Shown here in pieces: positions 25,001 through 36,628 of a DNA stretch of 64,000 nt. The notes beneath the pieces were generated by a model. It had not been told where the DNA came from and searched no databases. It was given only the letters and a program-made list of their open reading frames with translations. The position numbers and the translations under genes are program-made. Source of the DNA: Anaeramoeba flamelloides (lineage: Eukaryota > Metamonada > Anaeramoebidae); the NCBI GenBank assembly GCA_027625915.1, contig JANTQA010000026.1, forward strand, positions 2,108,001 through 2,172,000, in the 5' to 3' direction. Each line of letters starts with the position of its first letter. Position 1 is the stretch's first letter.

Positions 25001-28000
25001 TTACAATAGTCCTTAAAGATTTTCTTGACTAATCAAAAAATGAATAAGAATTGAAATGAAAATACCTCTCAATTTATGAGGTGGATCCATTTCTTGAGAT
25101 AATTTACCAGATTCAATCTCTCACTCAATTTAAAACTAGAAAATCATGGTAGTGTCATAGTTTTCCATAATTCGAAAGAATATAGTAAAATCTTTGATTT
25201 TGCTCAATTATTTTAAATTAATAATAAAAAAAAAAAAAAAAAAAAAACTTCGTTAGCTTTTCCAGAATTTAAAAGAATAAAGAAAAATAAAAAATTTTAA
25301 TCTATTCTTTTAAATTTTGGAAAAGAGAACTGTGGTTCATATTTATAATTAGTAATTTTTTTTCAAAAAGCTATTAATTTTATAATCAAAACTAAAATCA
25401 AAAAAAAAAAAAACCTAATCGCAGTTTTCTTGAGTTTTCTATTTTATTCGTGAAGTGTTCTAGGTTTTTTTGAGTTTTCTATTTATTTCGAAAATCAATA
25501 GATTTTCGTTCGGTTTTTTTTACTTTTTGAAATAAACAGAAAATTTTAATAAATTTTTGGTTTATTTCAAAAAGTAAAAAAAACCTAGAACACTTCACAA
25601 ATAAAATAGAAAACTCAAAAAAACCTAACGAAAATCTATTGATTTTTGAAATAGGTGTGTTTTTAGTGTTTTTTGATTTTTTCAATACAATGGTTTTAAA
25701 TGATATAAATCCAAATTAATAAATAGTATTTTATAAAATATTATAAACGCTCAGAATTAATATTGAGTTGAAAAAACTCTTTATGAAAAAAATATTGTAA
25801 AAAATTGTTTTTATTGCTTTCAAAAAAATGAAAGTATAAAAAATAAAAAAAAAATTTAAAATTAAGCAAACTTCTGAAAAAAACGATATTCGGTTTTATC
25901 TGTGTCATTTTATCAAATACTTTATTAAAAATTTTCATTTTATAAAAAAATTTACAGTTTGAAAAAATTTTTCTGAGGGTTCTTTTTCAAAAATTGGTAT
26001 TAATTGAAGAGTTATTCAAAAAATGAAATTTCATTTTTTCAATTTTTATCATTTTTTTGTACAAAAAAAAGGTATTTTCTATTATTGAAAATTATTTTTT
26101 TGGAAAATCAAAAAACTCTTTTGTGAACTAAAAAAAAAATAAAAGAAAATAAGTATTCAATATATTAAAGGTAAAAATTAGAGATTATAAACTCTCAAAT
26201 ACCAAAAAATTGATATTTTTTCTTTCTTGGTTCTAAGTAACTATTTAAAATTTAATTTAATTTCTTGAGCTTTTGTTAAAAAAGTCATCTAATTATTTTT
26301 GATAATATCTTAAAAAAAGAACTTATATTTCGGAATTGTTTAAAGTAGTGGAGTGGTTTTTAATTCGGTTTTAAGTTGATAATTCACATTATGATTTAAA
26401 ATTAGAGAAGAAAAAAACAGAAACACATCGAAGGTGAAAAAATTTTTGACTTTTTTTGTTTTTTCATTTACTGAGAACCTTTATTCAAAGAGATCAGTTT
26501 AACTTTAGTTCGCCCATTTTCATCCAATAATCTTCTTATTCATTGTTATTAAAGATTAATTCTTTTTTGTTTTTTGAAGTAAGAATGTTAAATGAACAGT
26601 AAGAACAGGAATAAAAATAAATAAAAAAGAAAGAAGATGAGGTGAAAAGTTATCACACTGAAGAGATTAGTGTCTACCACGTAGAATTCTAAATTAAAAT
26701 ATGTTACCATTGAATGTAAAGTAATATTAGCGTTACATGGTTCAAAAATATCTAAAAATTCTATTAGTAAAATAGTACTATAAGTTGATCTTAACAATGG
26801 AAAACGATACTTGTATTGGTAAAAACCCAAAGAATTTTAGAAAAAAATTGCCTTTCGAGACAAATTTGAAGGTCAAAACATTAATCTAAAGTCTTCAAAG
26901 TTGAAAAATATCTTTCTTGTATTTGTCTCAAAATGTATATTAGTTGCAAAAAATAATCGAATTATTTTTGTTTAAAATTAACCTAAATTGATTCTTTTTG
27001 ACCAATTATTTTCAAATATTAGAAATGTATTGATAAAACAACAAGCTTAATAAAAAGGAAACAAAAATAATCAATCTCGTTGCTTTTATGTTGATGATTA
27101 TTGAGTTAATCTTGAAATTAAAAAAATTGAAAAATAGTTACTTTTGGGGTATTCTGATGATTATGAATTTTTAAATACCAGAACAATATTATTTTGGTTT
27201 CTTTTTATGGATTTGGAAGGCATCTAAACAAAAAAATTTCCAAAATGAAAATTTTTAATTGAGATCATTAGTAAAAAATCGTAAATTATAATTGTTCAAT
27301 AATATTTATAATAGATTTTTTTAGATCCATGTGAACTTTGTAGAACTAATATAATTATCATCCATTTACAGTATATTTTAATTATAGACGAATCTAGGGT
27401 GACTCTAATACCTTAAGATATTAAAATTGCTTTTTTTTTTTGTAATTTGTGTTTAATCTGAAAATAAAAGTAGAATTTCACCTTCTTGAAATCTGGCCAT
27501 TTTATTTCTGGTTTAAACTGATTATTACTGTTCTGAATTTCTGCAAAAAAAATTGTATTCAATATTTTCAAAAGCCACGATAGAAACGGGTGCTTAAAGA
27601 TCTCAAAATAGGGAATTCAATGTTCAAAATTTTCTATTTCTTGTTCTTGTTCTTTTTCTTTTTCTTTTTCTTTTTCTTTTTCTTTTTTTTTTTCTTTTGA
27701 ATAAACAAGAAACCGAAAGGTAAAAGAAATAATTTCTTTTGTTTTTTTGAAAGGATCAACAAAATATAAAAGAAATGAATTTCAAATTAAATTTGAATGT
27801 TCAAACAGTGCAATTATCTCGTCGAAGTCAATCGTAGTCTTGCTGTTATTATTTAACAAATTTTTTTCGCTTTTTTTGTTTTCTTTTCTTTTTGGATTCA
27901 TCAAACAAAAAGAAAAAAGATAAAGTAATTTGGAAATTCTTACCAACCAAGATCATTGCAAGAGAATAGTACGGTACCCCTTTAGGAGATTTGTAAATTG

Positions 28001-28409
28001 TAAAAAAGGTCATCCCAATTGTAAAAAGAAATCCTATTGGGAAGGCTGAGTACCAAACTAAGTATAAGCCTTTTTTATCATCCCTAATTAGTGTGTTAAT
28101 TTTGTTTTTTGAGTATTTTTTGTGAGAATTAGTTTAAAGAGGATGAAAGGTTAATCATATTTTTGAGATAATTGGCGATTGTAAAGAAAGTTTGTACTCC
28201 TTATGGCTCCTGATGGTAGCCCTGTGGAAGGACTCTCTTGACAAAAATAAGATTGAGCTAAGCAGTAATGGCATTCGAAAGTTGACAATCCCATACATCT
28301 CTGCACTTAATCTTCGTAACGTTATGACTGCTAAAATGGTTGACGTTATACGAGCAAACGTCTGAAGCCCTACCAGTGCTGAAATACTTGCAATTCCTCG
28401 TCGGATCAT
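19014..28409 (-). CDS. RFT1: RFT1, ER membrane protein of N-glycan assembly (five exons)
   Basis: RFT1 is a polytopic ER protein of the MOP superfamily, needed for the Man5GlcNAc2-PP-dolichol step of N-glycosylation. Whether it is the flippase is debated. Exons in transcript order are 28409-28198, 28083-27944, 20470-19748, 19642-19487 and 19339-19014. All joints are GT-AG and phase-consistent, giving 518 residues against about 540 in animals. Family landmarks are LFLSRESFHRA (exon 1), PIGFLFTIG (exon 2), LTHFLTEGEKFVL and DEGVYGIVSNQGS (exon 3), NGVTEAFLRSIADKK across exons 3-4, and FANCFNM across exons 4-5. The ATG at 28409 lies 18 bp inside an exon that opens after a TTTTCAG acceptor, so a 5'-UTR intron or a short upstream coding exon is possible. 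The second intron is 7473 bp; the other three are about 105-150 bp. The tail is Lys-rich, like ER-retained proteins, but has no clean KKXX motif. Confidence 0.92.
20707..20840 (+). repeat. dispersed repeat R1, copy 2
   Basis: Homologous to 7516-7649 (shared GTCTAATCTGTTAAAGAGAG and TACAGTCATCAAAAGTATTT). Lies in the large RFT1 intron. Confidence 0.65.
20865..20893. repeat. poly-T/poly-G junction
   Basis: A run of about 20 T is followed directly by 9 G and then TAA. A similar T34-G6-TAA junction lies at 62713-62754. Either a repeat end or a sequencing artefact. Confidence 0.7.
22700..23170 (+). repeat. dispersed repeat C, copy 1, with perfect 23 bp hairpin
   Basis: About 470 bp homologous to 35325-35775 (shared blocks such as GGTTAAATTTCT, CCTCTAAATTTGAC, AGATCTCAAAAAG). 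Inside, AAAAAGCGCCAAAGAGCGAC at 22972 begins a 23 bp arm that is perfectly repeated in inverse at 23054-23076, with a 59 bp loop. The matching region of the second copy has mostly lost the hairpin. Confidence 0.65.
24701..24792. repeat. ~92 bp hairpin element (family I)
   Basis: The arms are 24701-24732 and 24760-24792 (ATGTCATTCCACTTTCTTTT against its inverse, one or two mismatches), with a loop of about 27 bp. The arms resemble those of the hairpin at 28847-28929. MITE-like solo foldback. Confidence 0.7.
25155..25660. repeat. nested palindromes (family D, second cluster)
   Basis: Two units of the 13.1 kb type (TTTTCCAGAATTTAAAAGAA paired with its inverse) are followed by a nested palindrome. 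Outer arms at about 25431-25470 and 25576-25617 share GAAGTGTTCTAGGTTTTTTT and its inverse. Inner arms at 25513-25537 and 25560-25583 share ACTTTTTGAAATAAAC and its inverse. A third pair around AAAATCAATAGATTTTCGTT joins 25479-25515 with 25615-25655, so alternative foldings are possible. Confidence 0.65.
27641..27712. repeat. TTCTTT microsatellite
   Basis: Serial TTCTTT/TTCTTG units, polypyrimidine on the plus strand, near the 5' end of the large RFT1 intron. Confidence 0.85.
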
Positions 28410-28846
28410 TGTTTTGTTTGTATTTGGAACTGAAAAGAAATGTAAAAAAATAAAAAGATATCTTTCCTTATCAGAATATTTGAGAGTTGTGAATTGACCA
28501 AAATGATAAAAATTGACTAATTTTTTGACTGACAGTTTTGGAGGTTTGTGTAGAAACAATTAAACAAGATTTTTGTTTTTTTTTGTAGATCAAAATAATT
28601 TTTTAAAAAGTTTCAAAGTAAATATGTCATGAATTGAATTTTTAGTATGATCCGAATTTTTGGTTATAAGGTGGTTGAACACAAGGCCCTTTGAACTTGA
28701 AAGTTTGTTAAATCAACAATTATCAAAATATTACAAAATTTGAGGGTTTTGGGGGATAATAAAAAAAAATACAAATTGAAAAAATTTAGTAAATTCTAGA
28801 ACTATATAACATAAAAATGAAAAGCAATTCTGTTTACCCATTAAGT

Positions 28847-28929
28847 AAAGGACACTCCACTTTGTTTCCATTATTTTAATATACACCCAATTCTATATTT
28901 ACTCATAAATAAAGTGGGGTGAACTTTTC
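28847..28929. repeat. ~83 bp hairpin element (family I)
   Basis: AAAGGACACTCCACTTTGTTT at about 28847 is imperfectly inverted at 28907-28929 (AATAAAGTGGGGTGAACTTT). It resembles the hairpin element at 24701-24792. Confidence 0.55.
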
Positions 28930-29400
28930 GGAATGAAATTATAATTTTTGTAAATAAATTGTAAAATTCCAAAAGAAATAACCATTTGCAATAATAAGAA
29001 AGTTTTTTTAAAAAAAAAGAAGGGTTTTAAACCTTAAACAGATATTATTATTTAATAAAAATGAATTTATGTAAATTTTTTTTTTTCTCTATATTTAAAA
29101 AATGAATATATGGAAATGATATACCAGAAAATATTGATTGTTTTGTTAATTATTATGGAAATAAAAAATAAATAACTTTTAATTAGTTAAAAGAAAATAT
29201 TTTTTTTGGAATTAATTTTAAGCCAAGGTTGTTTGGTTATTTTCATTGATTAATAATTCTGAAATCTTGGATTTTACATTGAATTTTTAATGTGAATTGC
29301 AATTAAAATGGTTTACAGTTGTTTGATTACAGGTATTTAATTATAATAATAAAATTTGATTTTTTGTTATTTTTATTTTTTCACTTAATTTTTAATTATT

Positions 29401-29434
29401 ATATATCAATATATATATATATATATATATATAT
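29401..29434. repeat. (TA)n microsatellite at palindrome edge
   Basis: Alternating TA run directly abutting the left end of the 3.1 kb palindrome. Another TA run lies at the palindrome centre (about 30953-30975). Confidence 0.85.
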
Positions 29435-32400
29435 CACAGGTAGTACGGGTTTTCGTTTTAAAACAACGAAAGATTTAAAAAATCGCGTTTTATCAACTTT
29501 TTTACATGTTTTTTTTCGTTTAATTCGTTGTTTTCGTTTTTTGTTTTTGAAAAAGTCCTTGAATTAATTTGAAATCATGCTTTTAGTTTCTTGGATATGA
29601 AAAAACGCATATGAAAAAACTTAAAAAGAGTGAAAACAAAATGATAATTAAAACATAGATATGATATAATCGCCTTATTGGTTTTTGGAAAAATGATATT
29701 TTCGATTTCTCATTTAAGTGTGAGGCTTTGGTTTTAAAGCATGAAACTAGATTGATATTCTATTTTGAAAATACAAAAAACAATAAAAAGTAGGTTTTAT
29801 TTGGTTTTATAACTCGTGAAAATTGTAAAAACTTTACACACTCAGTTAAAGAATTATTTTTTTTGAAAAAAATATTATTTATGGTAGAAAAGTAGGCTAA
29901 AATTTCACTTTTTTACAACTTCCAAATTAGATTAGCTCACCTAATTTTTGTTTTTTTTGTGATTACACCTCCAAATATAAATTTTTATTGATCACAAAAA
30001 AATAATATTAAAAATTATTAAACAAAAATTTTTTTTCAAAATCACTAAATAGAAAATGTGATCAATAATTATTTTTCATCATGAGAATTCTCCTTCGACT
30101 TATGAGTAATAAAAGTATATTAATTTTTTTTTGTTAAATATAAAACCAGTTTTACCCCTATTTTTTACATAACCCATAATCACATTTCTTGTTTCTAAAA
30201 AATTATTTCCACAGGAATCCTTAATGATGTAATGTTTTTAAAAAGATTTCATTTTTTATTATTTACTTTTTAACAAAATGGTTTCCGAACAATTCTTATT
30301 GTTGTTTTTTTGTAAATAATTATTATTACTCTTTTTAAAAAATATTTCTTTATTTAAATAGTGTTAACACATTCTTTGAATGTGTTAACATGAGTATTAA
30401 TACATTTACCCTTTAAATTACTTTTTAGAATTATACTATTATTTCTTTAAATTTTATATAGCGATTCGAGTATTTATTTACTTTCACGTAACAAGGGAAA
30501 ATTTATGAACAGGTAAAAAGAAAAGTCAAAAACTAAATTCATGTGAATAGAAGGCTAAAATTAAAGTATCGTGTAATTTTGATTCAAACACATTAGTATT
30601 TAATTGATTTTTTTTTTGTTTATACTTTTATTTTTTTTTGTGATCGATCTTAAATTTTATTTTACAAAACTATTACCTTACATCATAATATATTAAATTT
30701 CATAAAAAAATTTCGATAATTTTTTTTTTTGATAACAAGCCAAAATAAATACATACAATAAATTTTTCTTTCGATTATTTTAATCATTTTTGCATTTTAT
30801 TTGTTTATTTATTTTTTGGTTTCAATTATGAAGTATTTTTTAGATATATTAGAAGAAATAAATTAATCTTGAGTAAACATGAATTGATGTAATACCTCTT
30901 TAAACTACCTTTTCGAAACTCACTGAATTCGCCCTTTTTTTGTTTTTCCTGTAATATATATATATATAGATATATGGTATCCTTTTTTAAGGATATAATG
31001 AAAAAAAAAACCCAATTCCATAGGTTAAAAATACGTATTCAAATTATTATCTGGGTTTTACAAGAAAAAAATTTTTAATTTAAATCTTTATTTATATCAC
31101 ATATCTCGAAAATCTTGAATTATTGAAACCAAAAAAAATCAACAAATCAAATATAAAACTAAGTAAAATAACCGGAAGAATAATTTATTGTATATAATTA
31201 ATTTAGTTTGTTACCAAAAAGAAATTATCAAAAAAAATTGAATTAAAATTAATTTTGATGAAATGAAATATTTTTAAAAAGAAATAATTTTGATCGATCA
31301 CAAAAAAAATAGAAGTTTATACTAAAAAAAATAATAATTAAATACTAATGATTGTACATCAAATGTGTCAGATTTTTTAAATTAAACATTAACTACTTGC
31401 AAAAGGGGTTTGATAATTATTATTTATTGGTTAATCAATTCAATAATTATTTTAAATTAAATAAACATTAGAATAGAATAGATGATTTTAAATAAAGAAA
31501 TAATGTTGTAATTCTTAAAATTAAATAAAAAAAAGAAAAGAATGGGTTTATTACTAATGTTAACACATGTTTCAAATTTGTACTCGCAGTTAAACAAAGA
31601 AAGATTTTTTAAATGTTGAAAGTGGAAATTTTAAATAAAAAAGCTACAAAAGAATAATTTAAAAACAATTTTCTTAAAAAATAAATAATAAAAAAATGAA
31701 ATTATTTTTAAACATTGTATAATAAAGGAAATAAAGAGCAAAATGTCAAGAAATAAAATATGTAATAAAGGATTAATTTAAAAAATTAGGTGTAAAAATG
31801 ATTTTTAAGTATCAAAAAAAAAAAAATTAAGTTCTATAATCGTATTGTTCATAAGTTGAAGCAGAGTTCAGATAAAGAAAAAAATTACTAATCACATTTT
31901 GGAAATTAGAACTTGTCAAAAAAATTTTTTTTATGATAATAATTTTTTATTTTTTTTTGAATTGGTGAAGTTTAATTATATTAAGAGGATGTAATAGCAA
32001 TATTAAATTTTTTCATGAGCTGATCTAATTTGAAAAAAGTAAAAAAGTAAAATTTTGACTATTTTTTCTTTCTCAAATAGTAAATTTTTTAAAAAAATAA
32101 TTCTTTTAGTGTTTAAAACTTTTACAATTTTCCAGGGTTTTGAACAGAAAACCTACTTAGTATTGTTTTCAAATTTTAAAAATAGAAACTCAAACTGTTT
32201 CCATTGTTTCAAATATAAACACTCCCACTTAAATGTTAAATCCCAAATTTCTTTTGTTTTACAATGTTATTAAATCTATTACACCCTTCCTGTTTATTAA
32301 TTGTGGTTTTTTCATTGTTCATAAGTTTTTTCGTTTGCGTTTTTTCATATCCCAGAAACGAAAAGTATGATTTTAAAAGAATTCGAGGACTTTTTCAAAA

Positions 32401-32509
32401 ACCAAAAAACGAAAACAATGAATGAAATGAAAAAACCTATAAAAAAGGCGAAAAAACGCGATTTTATAAATCTTTCGCCGTTTTCAAATCAAAATCAGTA
32501 CGACCTGTC
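29435..32509. mobile_element. 3.1 kb giant imperfect palindrome (two inverted element copies)
   Basis: The left half is repeated in inverse across the right half around a centre near 30972. Checks at several depths agree. The outer 200 bp read CACAGGTAGTACGGG and GACAGGTCGTACTG, sharing AAAATCGCGTTTT, GAAAAAGTCCT and GATATGAAAAAACGCA. AAATTAGATTAGCTCA near 29925 matches the inverse of 32020. TGTTAACACATTC at 30362 matches the inverse near 31570. TTTTTGTGATCGATC at about 30640 matches the inverse of 31290-31310. No open frame of note exists. Ends and centre are TA-rich and CCTGTAATATATA at the centre resembles the outer ends, so this looks like two ~1.5 kb copies of one element inserted tail to tail in TA-rich DNA. 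Confidence 0.8.
30362..30390. repeat. perfect 13 bp hairpin inside the palindrome
   Basis: TGTTAACACATTC, a TTT loop, then GAATGTGTTAACA. A degenerate counterpart sits at the mirrored site near 31558. Confidence 0.85.
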
Positions 32510-33734
32510 ATATATAAGATTATATATTTCTCTCTAATCGCTCAAAAATGAAACTTATTCCCAAACAACTTTTATAAAAATCCAATTTTTCATATTATTT
32601 GGTTGAAATTGCTTACCGTGATTATATGTTTGGTCAAATAGAAAAACAATAATAATAAAAAAAAAAATAAAATAAAAAAAGGTATTATGAAATTGCACCT
32701 ACTTTTCATGATAAAATTTAAATAACAAAAAAAAAAATCAATTGATGTATCGAAAAAAAAAAAATTAATTGCATATCTTTTTAACAATGAAATAAAATCA
32801 TGTAAAGATCTTAAAATATTTTTTTGTAATTTGCGTTTCGACTTATGAAAAGGGTGAATAAATCTAATTTTCATTATTAATTATTAATTTGTGGTTCTTT
32901 TTCAAAATCAAAAATGTACAAGTTTCCAATCTATAAAGAAAAAAAGTAACCCATTATTTTTATTTAAAATTAAGTTAATTCTTAAAAATAGTAAACGACT
33001 GTTAGTAGTTTTAGGTTGAAAAGTTTTGATTTTGAAAGAAACTTTTGTATTTTGTTATTATTCATAATGATTAATCTTTCAATACAAACATCAGTTAATA
33101 AAAACTAATTGAGCGGTATGTGAATAAATAAATAAATAATTTTGATAGAATTTTCACAAAAGTTTATCAATGAAATTGAGAACTATTTGGTGAATAAATT
33201 TTTTATTTTGAAAAGTTCAAAAAGGGTACTTTTCTTGTTTTAAAAAATGAAAAGAAAAAAGAGTAAAAATAAATTTATAATTTTGAAAAATATTTTTTAA
33301 CAAACTGTTTGTTCATTTTCACAAAAATTGTTATCACAATTTAAATCATTTTTAGAATAAAAAAAAAAACGATTTTGAATTTTTATGATGAAAGGTACTT
33401 AATTTCCATATAGCTTTAAGAAAATTTTATTTTGAAAAATATAATTTTGTCTTATAACAATAACACAATTTCGAGGTTAAATTTTTTAATGACTTTAAAA
33501 ATTTAATGATTAGAAATATAATTTCTGAAAAAATTATAAATATTTCCAATAAGTTGAATAAATCAATCAATTTTTTTGGTTAACCTAAATAATTGTCTCA
33601 AAAAAAGAAAATAACTCTTACTATTAATATTCCTGGTAATAAAGACGAGGTATTTTGTAATAATGATGGAAAGGGTATTAGAGAAAGTAAAAAATTTTTC
33701 CAAAGTAAGATAAATATGAATTAAAGATATTTTC

Positions 33735-33918
33735 TTCAAGGGACTTGTCTCCAAACTGTTTTTTTTTTGAACAATTTCTAAATAAGGATTCATTATCTAG
33801 AAATATGCTTTATATTGAAAATAAACAGGTTTTCCAATTAAAGTAATTGGCAAAAAATTTTCTCAATCTCAATTAAATTTAGTTAAAAAAAAAAAATTAA
33901 TATAGACTAGTCCCTTAA
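33735..33918. mobile_element. short deletion derivative of the TTAA element
   Basis: The left ~100 bp (AAGGGACTTGTCTCC, CTAAATAAGGAT) and right ~90 bp (AAGTAATTGGCAAAAA, AATATAGACTAGTCCCTTAA) match the two outer parts of the element at 17114-18053. The middle ~750 bp is absent. Typical MITE structure. Confidence 0.75.
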
Positions 33919-34088
33919 GGGAAAAAAAGGAAAAAAAAATTTGATCTCATTGAAAAAAAATTTCTTTTTTGAGTTTGTTTGTTGATCAGAATTGTTTGAC
34001 ACTTGGGATCTCCAAAATTTGTAAGTTTAGAATATCACCAATAAAACTTTTTGAAAATTTGAACTAGTTGTCATCGAGTACTGATCCT

Positions 34089-35303
34089 TTAAGGGACTAA
34101 TAACTCTTATTTATTTTTTTTCCCAAAGGTAATAGAGTAATTACTTACATTAGGATACAATTAAACCCAATAATAAACTTCGTTTGTCAACTTTAGAGAA
34201 ATGAATAATCATTTTTAAAAGATTTCATTTTTCCAATGGAATTTTCAGTCAAAAGATCTGATCCTTTTTTGTTTGGATTTTTGGATCAAATTAGAAAAAG
34301 AAAAATTTGCAAAAAAATTTTATTTTGAAGAAATATCACTTTAAGTAATTTCTGAGATTCTTTAAGTACAAGTAACGTTGTTTCTTTGATATTATTTTAA
34401 AAATACATGAAAAATAAATTAAATATTGTATCCTTGAAGATCTAAAAAATTTGATCATTTATTTTATTCACAAATATTTATTCAATTTCTTGAAATTTAA
34501 AAGACTTGTAAATATACTTTTTCAAATACCAAGAGTATAAACAAGGAACTGTTTGTATTAAAATCAGGTATTTGATAATATCTATTATTTTTATTATTAT
34601 TAGAAATATGCATTTGTATTATTTTATTTGTTGCAAAATCTTGAAAAAATTGAGAAATAAATGTAAAACCTATACGATAAATTTAATCATTGGTTTGTTA
34701 ATGACTTACTGAAATAATTAAGATTGGGTTTATAATTATTAATTATAAATAATCAAATTAAAAAGTATTTCTTGAGATAATAAGTTGAATTTTCCAGGTT
34801 TTAAAAAAGTATTTCGGGAGAATTTTTAATTCGATTATTTGGTTCTTTTTCTCATATTTTTTCATTTAATCCCTAGAAAAAATAGATTTGGTCTGTTCTT
34901 TGAATCAATAACGTATATTTTTTACAAGTTTAAAATAATTATTGTATTTTTTTTGAGATTGAGTAGATTTTTTAAACTTAGTTATTTTAGAATTTAGTGT
35001 TTTCATTTTTAAAGTGTATTTTTGTATAAATCCTTTACAGGCAATAAGATTTCAATCTTCTTTCAAAGAAAATAATTTTTTTTAAATAATTTGGAAATAT
35101 GTTGGATTTTGAACTTTTCAAAAATGAGAAAAATGGATCAGTCTTTTAAAAACAATAATTCATCTCTGAAAATAGTATTAAAAGTAAGACATGTCTTGTA
35201 GTTATCAGATTTTTACTTTATTTTTCAATTTCAAGATACGGTAATTTTTTTTTTAATTCAAGTAAATTTACTTGAATTTTTTTTTGGTTTACTCGTCCCT
35301 TAA
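34089..35303. mobile_element. TTAA-flanked TIR element, ~1.2 kb (family B)
   Basis: Starts TTAAGGGACTAATAACTC and ends GGTTTACTCGTCCCTTAA, inverse over the first ~10 bp. Its right half (from about 34650) is homologous to 54960-55642 and to 55646-56703. Ends share the TTAAGGGAC start of the 17.1 kb element. No coding capacity was seen. Confidence 0.65.
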
Positions 35304-35324
35304 AAAAAAAAGTTTAAAGGAATT

Positions 35325-35775
35325 CTCAATTCCAATAAATGAAAAAGTAAACAAAAAATCACTAGTTTCTTATTGTAAATTTTCAAAGGGTTAAATTTCT
35401 ACAATTAAAACAAATCGTTTTCTTAAAGTACACAATCAATTTAATTAGATTTATTTTAATCTGTGGATATTTTGTAAACCTCTAAATTTGACAAATTAAG
35501 GATTTTGTACCATTAATGAGAAAAATAATAACAGATTTGAGAAAGGGAAACAATGAAAAAAAAATCTTCCAGATCTCAAAAAGAGTAACACTTCAAAACA
35601 CACACAATTGTTTTCAAAATTTTCTATTCTAACCATTTATATTAAAATTAAGAATTTCTCTTTATGTTTGTTTCAAAAAAGGTCAAAGTCATTGATTATT
35701 GATTTATTGAGATCAGTTATTCTTCACATATTGATCTGTTAGTTTTTGATGCGTATTAGGTATCTGGTAAAAGGT
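35325..35775 (+). repeat. dispersed repeat C, copy 2
   Basis: Homologous to 22700-23170. Begins about 20 bp after the right end of the family B element. Confidence 0.6.
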
Positions 35776-36628
35776 CCTAAAGATTCTATTCCATACCAGC
35801 TAATTATTTTTCACAGTAAGAACGCAACCTTCAAGTTGAAACTTTTTATACATATTGTTTCTTGAATATTTTATTTTAACATGGCAAAAAATTTAGAAAT
35901 TCTCATTTGGAAAGATAAACTTTTTTGAACAATGAATTAATCAGGTTATAGGTTCTCTTTTTTAATCAGTAATTTGATTTAATTATTCTACTTTTTTAAT
36001 ATTTTTTTTTCAAAAAGACAAATGCAAATTGTTCGTAATTTCTTTTTCAATTGCGAATCTGAACATCTTTAAAAATTCATATGACACCAAGGATTTCTAA
36101 TTTGGTTTTATCAACCTTACTTTTTTTAATCTAATTTTATTTTGAAAAATTTCTATGGTTAATAAATTTTGAAAAGAATTTCCAATTTCAGCTATAATAA
36201 CGGTTCTATTGTGTTTTAAGAAATAATTAAGTTTTTTTTTTTGAGCAAAAGTTTTTAAAAATAATTTTTAAAAATTGTTGAAAATAATTTAATTGGAGGT
36301 GCTACTATTAGAGATTTTGAGCAAATGTAAAGTTGTTGTGTTACACCAGAGTATTAGACTTTTAAAAAAATTTAACTTAAAAAAAGAAGGGAAACTTTCT
36401 TGAACTTGAACAGAAAGTCACATAACGGGTATTGGATTGAAAAAGTTGAATTGAGATTTTTTAGAAATAACCCATAAAAAATTACTTTTTAAAAATAATA
36501 AACTAATACTTTTTGAAATCACACGACAATCCAATTTTCACTCTAAAAATGAAAAATTTTTGAATAGTAAGTTTAGGAAAAACAAAATTCTTCCTTTTTT
36601 AAAAAGTTATTTTTTATTTTTTATTGAG

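Larger units (their letters stand above)
20471..27943 (-). other. 7.5 kb intron of RFT1, packed with repeats
   Basis: The donor TTG|GTAAGAA is canonical; the acceptor AAAAG|CATTTGG is pyrimidine-poor. The phase-1 joint recreates the conserved RFT1 segment (ILVAFGSWIELVCEP), so splicing across it is required. Inside lie R1 copy 2, a poly-T/poly-G junction, family C copy 1 with a 23 bp perfect hairpin, a 95 bp hairpin element, family D hairpins and a TTCTTT microsatellite near 27640-27710. No gene was recognised inside. Confidence 0.8.
28410..36628. other. 8.2 kb gene-free divergent intergenic region
   Basis: Lies between RFT1 (minus) and the PAS gene (plus), so it should hold both promoters. 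I recognise no exon. It is dominated by the hairpin at 28847-28929, the 3.1 kb palindrome, two TTAA-flanked elements and repeat C copy 2. Confidence 0.6.

Noticed and set aside
26588-26830. 80-codon minus-strand frame in the RFT1 intron as an extra exon
   Set aside because: RFT1 is complete without it. The peptide matches no part of the family, and no fitting splice sites were seen.
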